A stretch of DNA of 64,000 nucleotides from an uncultured Chitinophaga sp. (GTDB taxonomy: Bacteria > Bacteroidota > Bacteroidia > Chitinophagales > Chitinophagaceae), in NCBI RefSeq assembly GCF_937898475.1, contig NZ_CALEJS010000037.1, positions 9,404 to 73,403 on the forward strand, written 5' to 3'. Shown here piece after piece: positions 58,138-64,000 of the stretch; within the stretch, counting starts at the first letter, position 1, and each line of letters starts with the position of its first letter. The notes below the pieces were generated by a model that had not been told where the DNA came from, searched no databases, and worked only from the letters and a program-made list of their open reading frames with translations. Both the position numbers and the translations under genes were made by a program.

Positions 58138-59091
58138 TTAGCGTTCGTCGTAAAAGCCCATGTTGCTGAATTTTTCGATCCGTTGCTCTATGCGGGTTTC
58201 GGGATCGATCTTTTTCAGCTCAGCCAGGGTTTCTTTGATCCTTTGCTTAAGAATGGCAGCTGCCTCTTCCGGGTTAACATGTGCGCCACCCAGGGGCTCT
58301 TTAATAACGCCATCTACCAAACCGAACTGGCTCATATGGTCGGAGGTAAGCTTCAGCTCTTCTGCGGCCTTTTCCTTGTAATTCCAGGTACGCCAGAGGA
58401 TGGTGGAGCAGTTTTCGGGAGAAATTACGGTATACCAGCTGTTTTCGAGCATGAATACACGGTCTCCTATACCGATACCAAGTGCACCGCCGGAGGCGCC
58501 TTCGCCGATAATGATGCAGACAACGGGCACGCGGAGGCGCATCATTTCGAAAAGGTTGCGGGCAATGGCTTCGCCCTGCCCTCTTTCTTCAGCTTCCAGT
58601 CCGGGAAAAGCGCCCGGGGTATCTATCAGCGTAACGATGGGTTTATTGAATTTCTCCGCCAGTTTCATGAGGCGGAGGGCCTTGCGGTAACCTTCGGGAT
58701 TGGCCATACCGAAGTTCCGGATCTGGCGCATTTTGGTGTTGACACCTTTCTGCTGGCCGATGAACATAATGGTTTCGCCATCCAGTTCGGCAAAACCGCC
58801 AACCATTGCCTTATCGTCCTTCACGTTCCTGTCGCCATGCAGTTCGAGGAAGTTGGTGGTCATTCTTTCAATATAGGCAAGGGTATAGGGCCTGTCGGGA
58901 TGCCTGCTCAGCTGCACTTTTTGCCAGCTGGTGAGATGGTCATAGATATTCTGGCGGGTGGCAACGATCTTCTGTTCGTACTCTTTTACGGTAGCAGAGA
59001 CGTCGACGCCGGATTTCTGGCCATTCTCTTTCAGCTTTTCCAACTGCTCATACAGGTCAGCAACAGGTTTTTCAAAGTCCAGGAATTGCAT
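58138..59091 (-). CDS. accA: Acetyl-CoA carboxylase carboxyltransferase subunit alpha
   Basis: A 317-residue subunit (E. coli 319) that with AccD transfers the carboxyl group from biotin to acetyl-CoA to make malonyl-CoA. The N-terminal helical region (EKPVADLYEQLEKLKENGQKSGVD) and the crotonase-like core (RIGNFGMANPEGYRKALRLMKLAEKFNKPIVTLIDTPGAFPGLEAEERGQGEAIARNL, GEGASGGALGIGIGDRVFMLENSWYTVISPENCS) are intact. A near-consensus TATCTTTA on the minus strand lies just upstream. The tRNA-Asp gene diverges from it. Confidence 0.96.
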   Translation of the reverse strand: MQFLDFEKPVADLYEQLEKLKENGQKSGVDVSATVKEYEQKIVATRQNIYDHLTSWQKVQLSRHPDRPYTLAYIERMTTNFLELHGDRNVKDDKAMVGGFAELDGETIMFIGQQKGVNTKMRQIRNFGMANPEGYRKALRLMKLAEKFNKPIVTLIDTPGAFPGLEAEERGQGEAIARNLFEMMRLRVPVVCIIIGEGASGGALGIGIGDRVFMLENSWYTVISPENCSTILWRTWNYKEKAAEELKLTSDHMSQFGLVDGVIKEPLGGAHVNPEEAAAILKQRIKETLAELKKIDPETRIEQRIEKFSNMGFYDER

Positions 59092-59156
59092 AATCAGATT
59101 TAAAATTGGTTAAAGAACGGTGTAAAGATAAAGCTCTAAAGTTTTTTTAAAAAAGA

Positions 59157-59189
59157 TTTGCGAATTTGATCAATTTGTTGCTATCTTTG
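59157..59189 (+). promoter_or_regulatory. Promoter of the first tRNA-Asp gene
   Basis: TTTG (59157-59160), a 21 nt gap and TATCTTTG (59182-59189). The second tRNA-Asp gene has the same arrangement and spacing. Confidence 0.7.
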
Positions 59190-59231
59190 CCATCCCAAAA
59201 CGGACCAGGGGTAACACCCTGTAAGTGAGGA

Positions 59232-59305
59232 GGATCGGTAGTTCAGTCGGTTAGAATGCCGCCCTGTCACGGCGGAGGTCGCGGGTTCGAGTCCCGTCCG
59301 GTCCG
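59232..59305 (+). tRNA. tRNA-Asp (GTC anticodon)
   Basis: A complete 74 nt cloverleaf. The acceptor stem GGATCGG pairs with CCGGTCC (one T-G pair), with discriminator G at 59305. The anticodon arm CCGCC-CTGTCAC-GGCGG displays GTC. The T arm is GCGGG-TTCGAGT-CCCGT. CCA is not encoded (GCAAAT follows), so it needs 3' processing and CCA addition. G34 is the target for queuosine, which the gluQRS product can then glutamylate. Confidence 0.96.
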
Positions 59306-59328
59306 CAAATTAGACTGATACGAAATGT

Positions 59329-59356
59329 AAAAGCCCGCTCGTTGAGCGGGTTTTTT
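59329..59356. terminator. Terminator between tRNA-Asp and the VOC gene
   Basis: CCCGCTC (59334-59340), loop GTT, GAGCGGG (59344-59350), followed by TTTTTT and preceded by TAAAAG. It serves the tRNA and probably also the convergent VOC gene. Confidence 0.9.
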
Positions 59357-59358
59357 GT

Positions 59359-59778
59359 TTATCCCTCTGCGTTCACCATCCAGCGGATCCCGAAGCGATC
59401 GGTAAAATTTCCATGCCATGCACCCCAGAATTGCCGCTTAAAAGGGAAATGCAGTGTTCCACCTGCAGACAGCTGATCAAATATTTTCTGACCTTCTTCC
59501 GGGCCGGACACGGTAATAGATAATGATACATCGCCCGTACCGCGGGTGACCGGCCTCCCGGTCATGGCATCGCTGGCAAGGATGGTGTTTCCTCCAAACG
59601 TATAGACTGCATGCAGTATCTTGTGCTTATACTCCTCAGGAGCCTTTATTGCTGTGTTATCGTAGCGGTTTACTACATTGATCTCGCCGCCTAGGATCTG
59701 CTGGTAAGTGGTCAGGGCCTCTTCGCAGTCCCCGTTGAAGTGCAGGTAGGGAACCAGTTGCATTGTTTGTTGATTCAT
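59359..59778 (-). CDS. VOC-family (PhnB/glyoxalase-like) protein
   Basis: A 139-residue protein of the vicinal-oxygen-chelate fold, PhnB-like branch: LVPYLHFNGDCEEALTTYQQILGGEI at the start, then ILHAVYTFGGNTILASDAM, VSLSITVSGPEEGQKIFDQLSAGGTLHFPFKRQFWGAWHGNFTDRFGIRWMVN. Members often keep a DxxGxxW-like end (here DRFGIRWM), as in 3-demethylubiquinone methyltransferase-like proteins, but their activities are mostly unknown. It is encoded 65 bp after an AraC gene on the same strand and could be its target. Confidence 0.88.
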   Translation of the reverse strand: MNQQTMQLVPYLHFNGDCEEALTTYQQILGGEINVVNRYDNTAIKAPEEYKHKILHAVYTFGGNTILASDAMTGRPVTRGTGDVSLSITVSGPEEGQKIFDQLSAGGTLHFPFKRQFWGAWHGNFTDRFGIRWMVNAEG

Positions 59779-59843
59779 GTCACAAATATTTATCGCAAAG
59801 TTGCTTCAGGACACCAAGGTATAATTGTATAAATTCGACACCA

Positions 59844-60680
59844 TCAGAGGTTATACAACCTGGACATTCTGTCTGCAAGGGCTGGCTGAATAACCTGGAC
59901 AATGGTAAACTGCTCTTTCAGGAAATCGCGTGGGGTGAAGTTTGTCAGTTGTTTAAATTCTCTTATAAAATGCGATTGGTCATAATACCCGCATTCATAC
60001 GCAATGCCGGTGAGAGATGTATGCCTGCATGAATACATGGCCAGTACGGCATCATTAAACCGTTTTATTTTCAGCAGTTCTGCAGGGGTTAATCCCATCA
60101 CTGTTTTAAAGCGGCGTTCCAGGGTCTTATAGTTCGTATTGAACTGTGCAGCTAACGTGTTTACAGGGGTGGAAGGGCATTGTAATAATGCTCTAGAACA
60201 TCTAGCTACAAAACTGTAAACGTCCTGCGTGTTGTTAATTTTCTGTAACAGGAAACTGTCTGCCAGCACTACTCTTTCCATATTGCCGGCTTCAGCCATT
60301 TGTTCTTCCAAAACCCTGTATTCTTTACCCAGGAGGTCTTCCACCTGGAAAAATGCGTTGGAAAACAAATGCACAGGAATCCTGAAGAATGGATAAGAAC
60401 CGCCTGGTTTAAACCGGATGGAAAAAATATGCTGTTTCCTGGTTTGTGAAATAAGGAGTGAGTGTTTCCGGATACCAATAACATGCGATCCTTTTACGGT
60501 GAGTGATTGCCCATCCTTAATCTGTGCATAATTGTCCCCGAAATTGAACATCAGCTCAATCGTGCCATCCGGGATCAGGGATTCCTGGTCCCGGAACGGC
60601 GGTCTGTCAGCCAATGCCGACCAATAGCATTCAATATAAGCCGACAGTACAGGATGCGGTTTGTATTCTTTATACTCCAT
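59844..60680 (-). CDS. AraC-family regulator (DUF6597-like N-terminus)
   Basis: A 278-residue transcription factor. The N-terminal half (YKEYKPHPVLSAYIECYWSALADRP, LIPDGTIELMFNFGD, FSIRFKPGGSYPFFRIP) is the cupin-like ligand domain common in Bacteroidota AraC proteins. The C-terminal AraC domain (about 175-275) has CPSTPVNTLAAQFNTNYKTLERRFKTVMGLTPAELLKIKRF and LTGIAYECGYYDQSHFIREFKQLTNFTPRDF. The ligand is unknown. It is divergent from a second AraC gene (114 bp apart) and lies just upstream of the VOC gene. Confidence 0.9.
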   Translation of the reverse strand: MEYKEYKPHPVLSAYIECYWSALADRPPFRDQESLIPDGTIELMFNFGDNYAQIKDGQSLTVKGSHVIGIRKHSLLISQTRKQHIFSIRFKPGGSYPFFRIPVHLFSNAFFQVEDLLGKEYRVLEEQMAEAGNMERVVLADSFLLQKINNTQDVYSFVARCSRALLQCPSTPVNTLAAQFNTNYKTLERRFKTVMGLTPAELLKIKRFNDAVLAMYSCRHTSLTGIAYECGYYDQSHFIREFKQLTNFTPRDFLKEQFTIVQVIQPALADRMSRLYNL

Positions 60681-60794
60681 TGATCAATCGCTGTTTTCCG
60701 GAAAATGAAGGTAGGAAAAAGTGGTTAAACAGCTTTGCCAGCGAGACCAGCCGAAAAATTAATATCTTAGCAGTATCTCCTTATATTTTACCGG

Positions 60795-61649
60795 ATGAAC
60801 CACTTCAGACAATTTGCATTTAAGCAATTCGGGTATTTTGACTTCAATAAAGACCTGCCCGAACGGCTGGCCGGACGTGATTACAGCAGCTTTATCAAAA
60901 TTGTGCTGGTAAAGGCGAAAGGGAAGCTTACTATCGACTTCAAACAATACAATTTGAAGGAAGACGCGCTGTTCTTTATTAATCCCGGGCAGCATTACTG
61001 GTTTGATGAAGCCTGCTGCGGTACCATGATCTATTATAACCGGGATTTTTACTGCGTAGAGATCCATGACAAAGAAGTGGCTTGCGATGGCATTTTGTTC
61101 CATAATGTATACGAAATACCGGTTATCTTCCTGAAAGGGCCTATGGCGGCAGACTTTCAGCACACCCTGCAGGAAATAAAAGCGGAGATTGAGCAGGAGG
61201 ATACTGCGGTTGAAGAAATGTTACGCATCTTGCTGAAAAGGATCATTATTAAGTCTACCCGCATCTGGAAACAGGAACATGATATTACAGATGGTAAAAC
61301 ACGTGATGAAGCAGAGTTTTCCAGGAAGTTCAGCCAGCTGGTGGAGTGGCATTATGCCCGTTTGCATACCGTAGCTGACTATGCCGAACTACTGCACATT
61401 AGTCCCAAGGCGCTGAATAAGCGTATCACCCGTTACAGTGATACTACCCCGAATGACATTATTAAAAACCGGATCATCCTTGAGGCAAAAAGATTACTGG
61501 TTCATACCCAGCTCAGCGTAAAGGAGATCAGCTACAAGCTGGGATATGACGATGTTTCCTATTTTATCCGCTTCTTTACCAAACAAGCGGGCGCCAGTCC
61601 CAACAACTTCCGTTTAAGTTACCAGCAATCCTCTGCAGCACTGGTCTGA
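60795..61649 (+). CDS. AraC-family regulator
   Basis: A 284-residue transcription factor with an N-terminal cupin-like ligand domain (FKQYNLKEDALFFINPGQHYWFDEACCGTMIYYNRDFYCVEIHD) and a C-terminal AraC DNA-binding domain (HTVADYAELLHISPKALNKRITRYSDTTPNDIIKNRIILEAKRLL, SVKEISYKLGYDDVSYFIRFFTKQAGASPNNFR). It lies 125 bp before a secreted esterase gene on the same strand, the likely target, although the esterase has its own good promoter between them. Confidence 0.9.
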   Translation: MNHFRQFAFKQFGYFDFNKDLPERLAGRDYSSFIKIVLVKAKGKLTIDFKQYNLKEDALFFINPGQHYWFDEACCGTMIYYNRDFYCVEIHDKEVACDGILFHNVYEIPVIFLKGPMAADFQHTLQEIKAEIEQEDTAVEEMLRILLKRIIIKSTRIWKQEHDITDGKTRDEAEFSRKFSQLVEWHYARLHTVADYAELLHISPKALNKRITRYSDTTPNDIIKNRIILEAKRLLVHTQLSVKEISYKLGYDDVSYFIRFFTKQAGASPNNFRLSYQQSSAALV

Positions 61650-61703
61650 ACCCCGGTGGAGCCCCCCGGGGAAAAAAGTGCTATAGCTGTCTACAATCGT
61701 ACA

Positions 61704-61734
61704 TTGAACCGCCCCTATGGCCGGAGTAATTTTG
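61704..61734 (+). promoter_or_regulatory. Promoter of the secreted esterase gene
   Basis: TTG (61704-61706), a 20 nt gap and TAATTTTG (61727-61734). Transcription near 61740 leaves about 35 nt before the ATG at 61775. A palindromic CCCCGG...CCGGGG segment at 61652-61673 lies upstream and could be a regulator site. Confidence 0.7.
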
Positions 61735-61774
61735 TGGTGTTCAATTAATCATCAAACATTAAATGCATCATAAA

Positions 61775-62806
61775 ATGAAAAAGTCTTCCATCTTAAAGAA
61801 AGGTTCTATCATGCTCCTGGCACTGGCATTAGGAACCAGCTTATCAGCTCAAACCAAGGATCCCTATGTTGAAAGCGGCACCCAGGCTTTTTTAAACGTA
61901 CTGAACTCCGGTGACGGCAAACCACTGGAACAGTTATCACCCAAAGATGCCCGGGCGGTTCTCACCGGTGCGCAGTCTTCTGTTAAAGTAGATCTCTCCG
62001 GCATCACTGTCAGCGAGAAAACCATCACTTACGACGGCAAACCGCTGGTAATGAATATTGTTAAACCTTCCAACGCAAAAGGCATATTGCCTGTGTTCAT
62101 GTTCTTCCATGGCGGTGGCTGGGTATTAGGCGATTTTCCCACCCATCAGCGCCTGGTGCGTGATCTGGTAGTGGAATCCGGCGCAGCAGCTGTATTTGTT
62201 AACTATACTCCCTCACCGGAAGCACATTACCCCGTTGCTATCAACCAGGCTTACGCAGCTACACAATGGGTGGCTGAACATGGTAAAGAAATTGGTGTGG
62301 ATGGCAAACGTTTAGCCGTAGCAGGTAACAGTGTAGGCGGTAACATGGCGGCTGTTGTAGCGCTGATGGCGAAAGACAAGAAAGGCCCTGAGATCAAACT
62401 GCAGGTGTTACTCTGGCCTGTTACAGATGCTAATTTTGAAACCGCCTCTTACAATCAATATGCTAACGGTTACTTCCTGACCAAAAACGCAATGAAATGG
62501 TTCTGGGATAATTACACCACCGACCTGAATGCACGTAAAGAGATCTATGCTTCTCCCCTGCAGGCCAGCCTTGAACAACTGAAAGGCCTCCCTCCTGCCC
62601 TGGTACAGGTAGCACAAAACGATGTACTGCGTGATGAAGGCGAAGCATATGCAAGGAAGCTGGATGAAGCAGGCGTAAAAGTAACTGCTGTGCGTTACAA
62701 TGGTATGATCCATGACTGGGGATTACTGAACCCCCTCAGCCAGGTGCCCGGCACACATACAGCATTACTGCAGGCAGCAACTGAAATTAAAAAAGCACTT
62801 CAATAA
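61775..62806 (+). CDS. Secreted alpha/beta-hydrolase (HSL-like esterase)
   Basis: A 343-residue exported enzyme from the ATG at 61775, chosen because MKKSSILKKGSIMLLALALGTSLSAQ is a complete signal peptide (an in-frame ATG at 61763 adds four residues). The hormone-sensitive-lipase type oxyanion motif HGGGWVLGDF and the nucleophile elbow GNSVGGN (usually GDSAGG) are present; the late HDWGLLNPL gives the catalytic His, and QVAQNDVLRDEGEAYA the acidic residue. It should hydrolyse short-chain or aryl esters in the periplasm. It follows an AraC regulator gene. Confidence 0.9.
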   Translation: MKKSSILKKGSIMLLALALGTSLSAQTKDPYVESGTQAFLNVLNSGDGKPLEQLSPKDARAVLTGAQSSVKVDLSGITVSEKTITYDGKPLVMNIVKPSNAKGILPVFMFFHGGGWVLGDFPTHQRLVRDLVVESGAAAVFVNYTPSPEAHYPVAINQAYAATQWVAEHGKEIGVDGKRLAVAGNSVGGNMAAVVALMAKDKKGPEIKLQVLLWPVTDANFETASYNQYANGYFLTKNAMKWFWDNYTTDLNARKEIYASPLQASLEQLKGLPPALVQVAQNDVLRDEGEAYARKLDEAGVKVTAVRYNGMIHDWGLLNPLSQVPGTHTALLQAATEIKKALQ

Positions 62807-62830
62807 GCAAAATTACATCTCGTTTCTATC

Positions 62831-62862
62831 TGGAAGCCGGCAATATGTCGGCTTTCTTTTTA
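62831..62862 (+). terminator. Terminator of the esterase gene
   Basis: AAGCCG (62834-62839) pairs with CGGCTT (62849-62854), then TCTTTTTAT, about 30 nt after the stop. Confidence 0.7.
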
Positions 62863-62959
62863 TAACTAGAAGTGCGTTCATAATTCTTAGTGTCGTAGAT
62901 GTTAGTTGTGCAGCCGGAGACTACGACCATCTGCCAGGAGACTGCAAGCCACCCGTATA

Positions 62960-63853
62960 CTAAAATATTGTGGCTGCCTGCAACAGCTCTTCGAAATTGG
63001 TAACCGGTGTTTGATAACCTGCCATAGCTGCAATACCGGCGAAAATGTCTGCAGGCGTTTTACCTTGTTTGCGCAGGTATTGAATGGAAGTGTCGCCTGC
63101 CGATTTGGAAAGTTTTCTATCGCCGGGGCCCATCAGCAAGGGATGATGCCAGAAGGTACTATGCTGAAAATTATTCCCAGGCAACAATGAAGACAGGTAT
63201 AGCTGGGCAAGCGTAGATGGCCAGAGATCCTCTCCGCGTACCACCAGATCGATTCCGAAATACTGATCATCGATGATGGACGTTAGCTGGTAGGCAGGGA
63301 AACCGTCTTTTTTTCTCACTACAAATGACGACATGGAAGGAGGTAAAACGGTTTTGATTCTCTGCCCGGACAGGGTTTTGACTTGTACCTGCTCTTCCCC
63401 TGTGGTGCATAATCTCCAGCTGACATTTTCTTCATCCAGCGGGATACCTTTATAACGGCAGGTACCGGGGTACGTACCGTCGGGACTAAGGGCGGCTATC
63501 CGGGTACGTGAACAGTTACACGCAAACACCTGTTTGCTTTCCCGGAGGTGTTCCAGGGCTTCCCTGTAAAGGTTCATGCGATGCAGCTGGGAATAGGCAG
63601 TTTCGAATCCGAGGTAATCCCGGGGGCCTTCGTCCCATGGGATATTGAGAAAACGGAGTGTGGAGAAAATATCTTCTACATATTCACGGGTGGCGCGGTC
63701 GCGATCCAGGTCGTCAATACGGAGGAGGATACGGGCCTGGGTTTTCCGGGCAATGGCGGCGGTCAGTGCAAAAGACAGGATGTTGCCCAGGTGGAGGAAA
63801 CCGCTGGGTGTAGGAGCTATCCTGGTTTTGCGAAAGGTAAGTGCCGGATTCAT
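62960..63853 (-). CDS. gluQRS: Glutamyl-Q tRNA(Asp) synthetase
   Basis: A 297-residue paralogue of the glutamyl-tRNA synthetase catalytic core, without an anticodon-binding domain. Start at 63853, giving the standard MNPALTFRKTRIAPTPSGFLHLGN; a longer frame to 63919 runs through the tRNA promoter. The HIGH-type motif is FLHLGN and the KMSKS-type motif RKLSKS. The zinc site reads C-x-C-x13-Y-x3-C (CNCSRTR...TYPGTC), as in E. coli YadB. It attaches glutamate to queuosine at position 34 of tRNA-Asp rather than to a tRNA 3' end. Its substrate tRNA gene lies 93 bp away, divergently transcribed. Confidence 0.93.
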   Translation of the reverse strand: MNPALTFRKTRIAPTPSGFLHLGNILSFALTAAIARKTQARILLRIDDLDRDRATREYVEDIFSTLRFLNIPWDEGPRDYLGFETAYSQLHRMNLYREALEHLRESKQVFACNCSRTRIAALSPDGTYPGTCRYKGIPLDEENVSWRLCTTGEEQVQVKTLSGQRIKTVLPPSMSSFVVRKKDGFPAYQLTSIIDDQYFGIDLVVRGEDLWPSTLAQLYLSSLLPGNNFQHSTFWHHPLLMGPGDRKLSKSAGDTSIQYLRKQGKTPADIFAGIAAMAGYQTPVTNFEELLQAATIF

Positions 63854-63893
63854 TGCTGGCAAATTAATATATCGGTGCGAAAAAAAAATTTGA

Positions 63894-63926
63894 TTTGCAT
63901 TTGTGGAATTTTTCTGCATATATTTG
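63894..63926 (+). promoter_or_regulatory. Promoter of the second tRNA-Asp gene
   Basis: TTTG (63894-63897), a 21 nt gap and TATATTTG (63919-63926), about 20 nt before the tRNA. The same layout precedes the first tRNA-Asp copy. Confidence 0.7.
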
Positions 63927-63945
63927 CAGCCCTGAATTAAGGAAC

Positions 63946-64000
63946 GGATCGGTAGTTCAGTTGGTTAGAATGCCGCCCTGTCACGGCGGAGGTCGCGGGT
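63946..64000 (+). tRNA. tRNA-Asp (GTC anticodon), truncated by the window end
   Basis: The first 55 nt of a tRNA identical to the copy at 59232 except for one base in the D-loop (T in place of C, GTTCAGTTGG). The acceptor 5' strand, D arm, GTC anticodon arm and the 5' part of the T arm are visible. Confidence 0.95.

Noticed and set aside
59232..64000. tRNA-bounded interval considered as an integrated mobile element
   Set aside because: No integrase, transposase or phage gene is present, and gluQRS is a housekeeping-type gene; at most a recombination-prone segment.

Overview
The window is ordinary chromosomal DNA of a Bacteroidota bacterium, most likely family Chitinophagaceae (Chitinophaga-like). 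Support comes from a T9SS PorW/SprE-type TPR protein, a T9SS C-terminal sorting domain, LytS/LytTR two-component pairs, a Porin_10-type outer-membrane protein, a long-form IspH, secreted GH5 and GH78 glycosidases, and promoters of the Bacteroidota type (TTTG, a 19-21 nt gap, TAnnTTTG). I see no prophage, transposase, CRISPR array or rRNA operon.

Layout. 1-4.4 kb: a GH5 glucanase cut by the window edge, then a leftward operon of LiaF-like protein, DUF4288 protein, LytS-type kinase and LytTR regulator. 4.6-7.3 kb: two NADP-type isocitrate dehydrogenases from different subfamilies in tandem. 7.4-13.3 kb (minus): L,D-transpeptidase lipoprotein, an HMA-AraC fusion, a small protein, a porin and punA. 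13.5-16.7 kb: sucC, a DUF4407 protein and a SprT-like protein. 16.7-26 kb is an envelope block: AtpI-like and AtpZ proteins, bactofilin and an M23-type membrane stub, divergent from porW and PBP1A, then yidC. 26-30 kb: pyrG, a thioesterase and an HD hydrolase. 30-34 kb: a siroheme and sulfite-reduction operon (sulfite reductase with a HEPN tail, cobA, precorrin-2 dehydrogenase) behind an attenuator-like leader. 34-43 kb: an Ada-like protein, a HAD phosphatase, a GH78 rhamnosidase, rpsA, a rhomboid protease and ispH. 43-46 kb: a second LytTR pair with a TPR sensor kinase. 46.6-52.3 kb: cmk and three secreted proteins, two of them tail-fibre-like paralogues and one carrying a T9SS sorting domain. 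52.8-59.1 kb: clpC, a STAS protein, rnz, dapA and accA. 59.2-64 kb: two nearly identical tRNA-Asp genes flanking a VOC protein, two AraC regulators, a secreted esterase and gluQRS, whose product acts on queuosine in tRNA-Asp.

A recurring feature is that many intergenic spacers hold long imperfect hairpins built from short repeated words (for example AGCTATTGGCTTTTAGC, GAGCGTTTGAAAG, or the palindrome ACGTTCGCGAACGT). Different spacers use different words. Some look like terminators; others lie between genes of the same operon.
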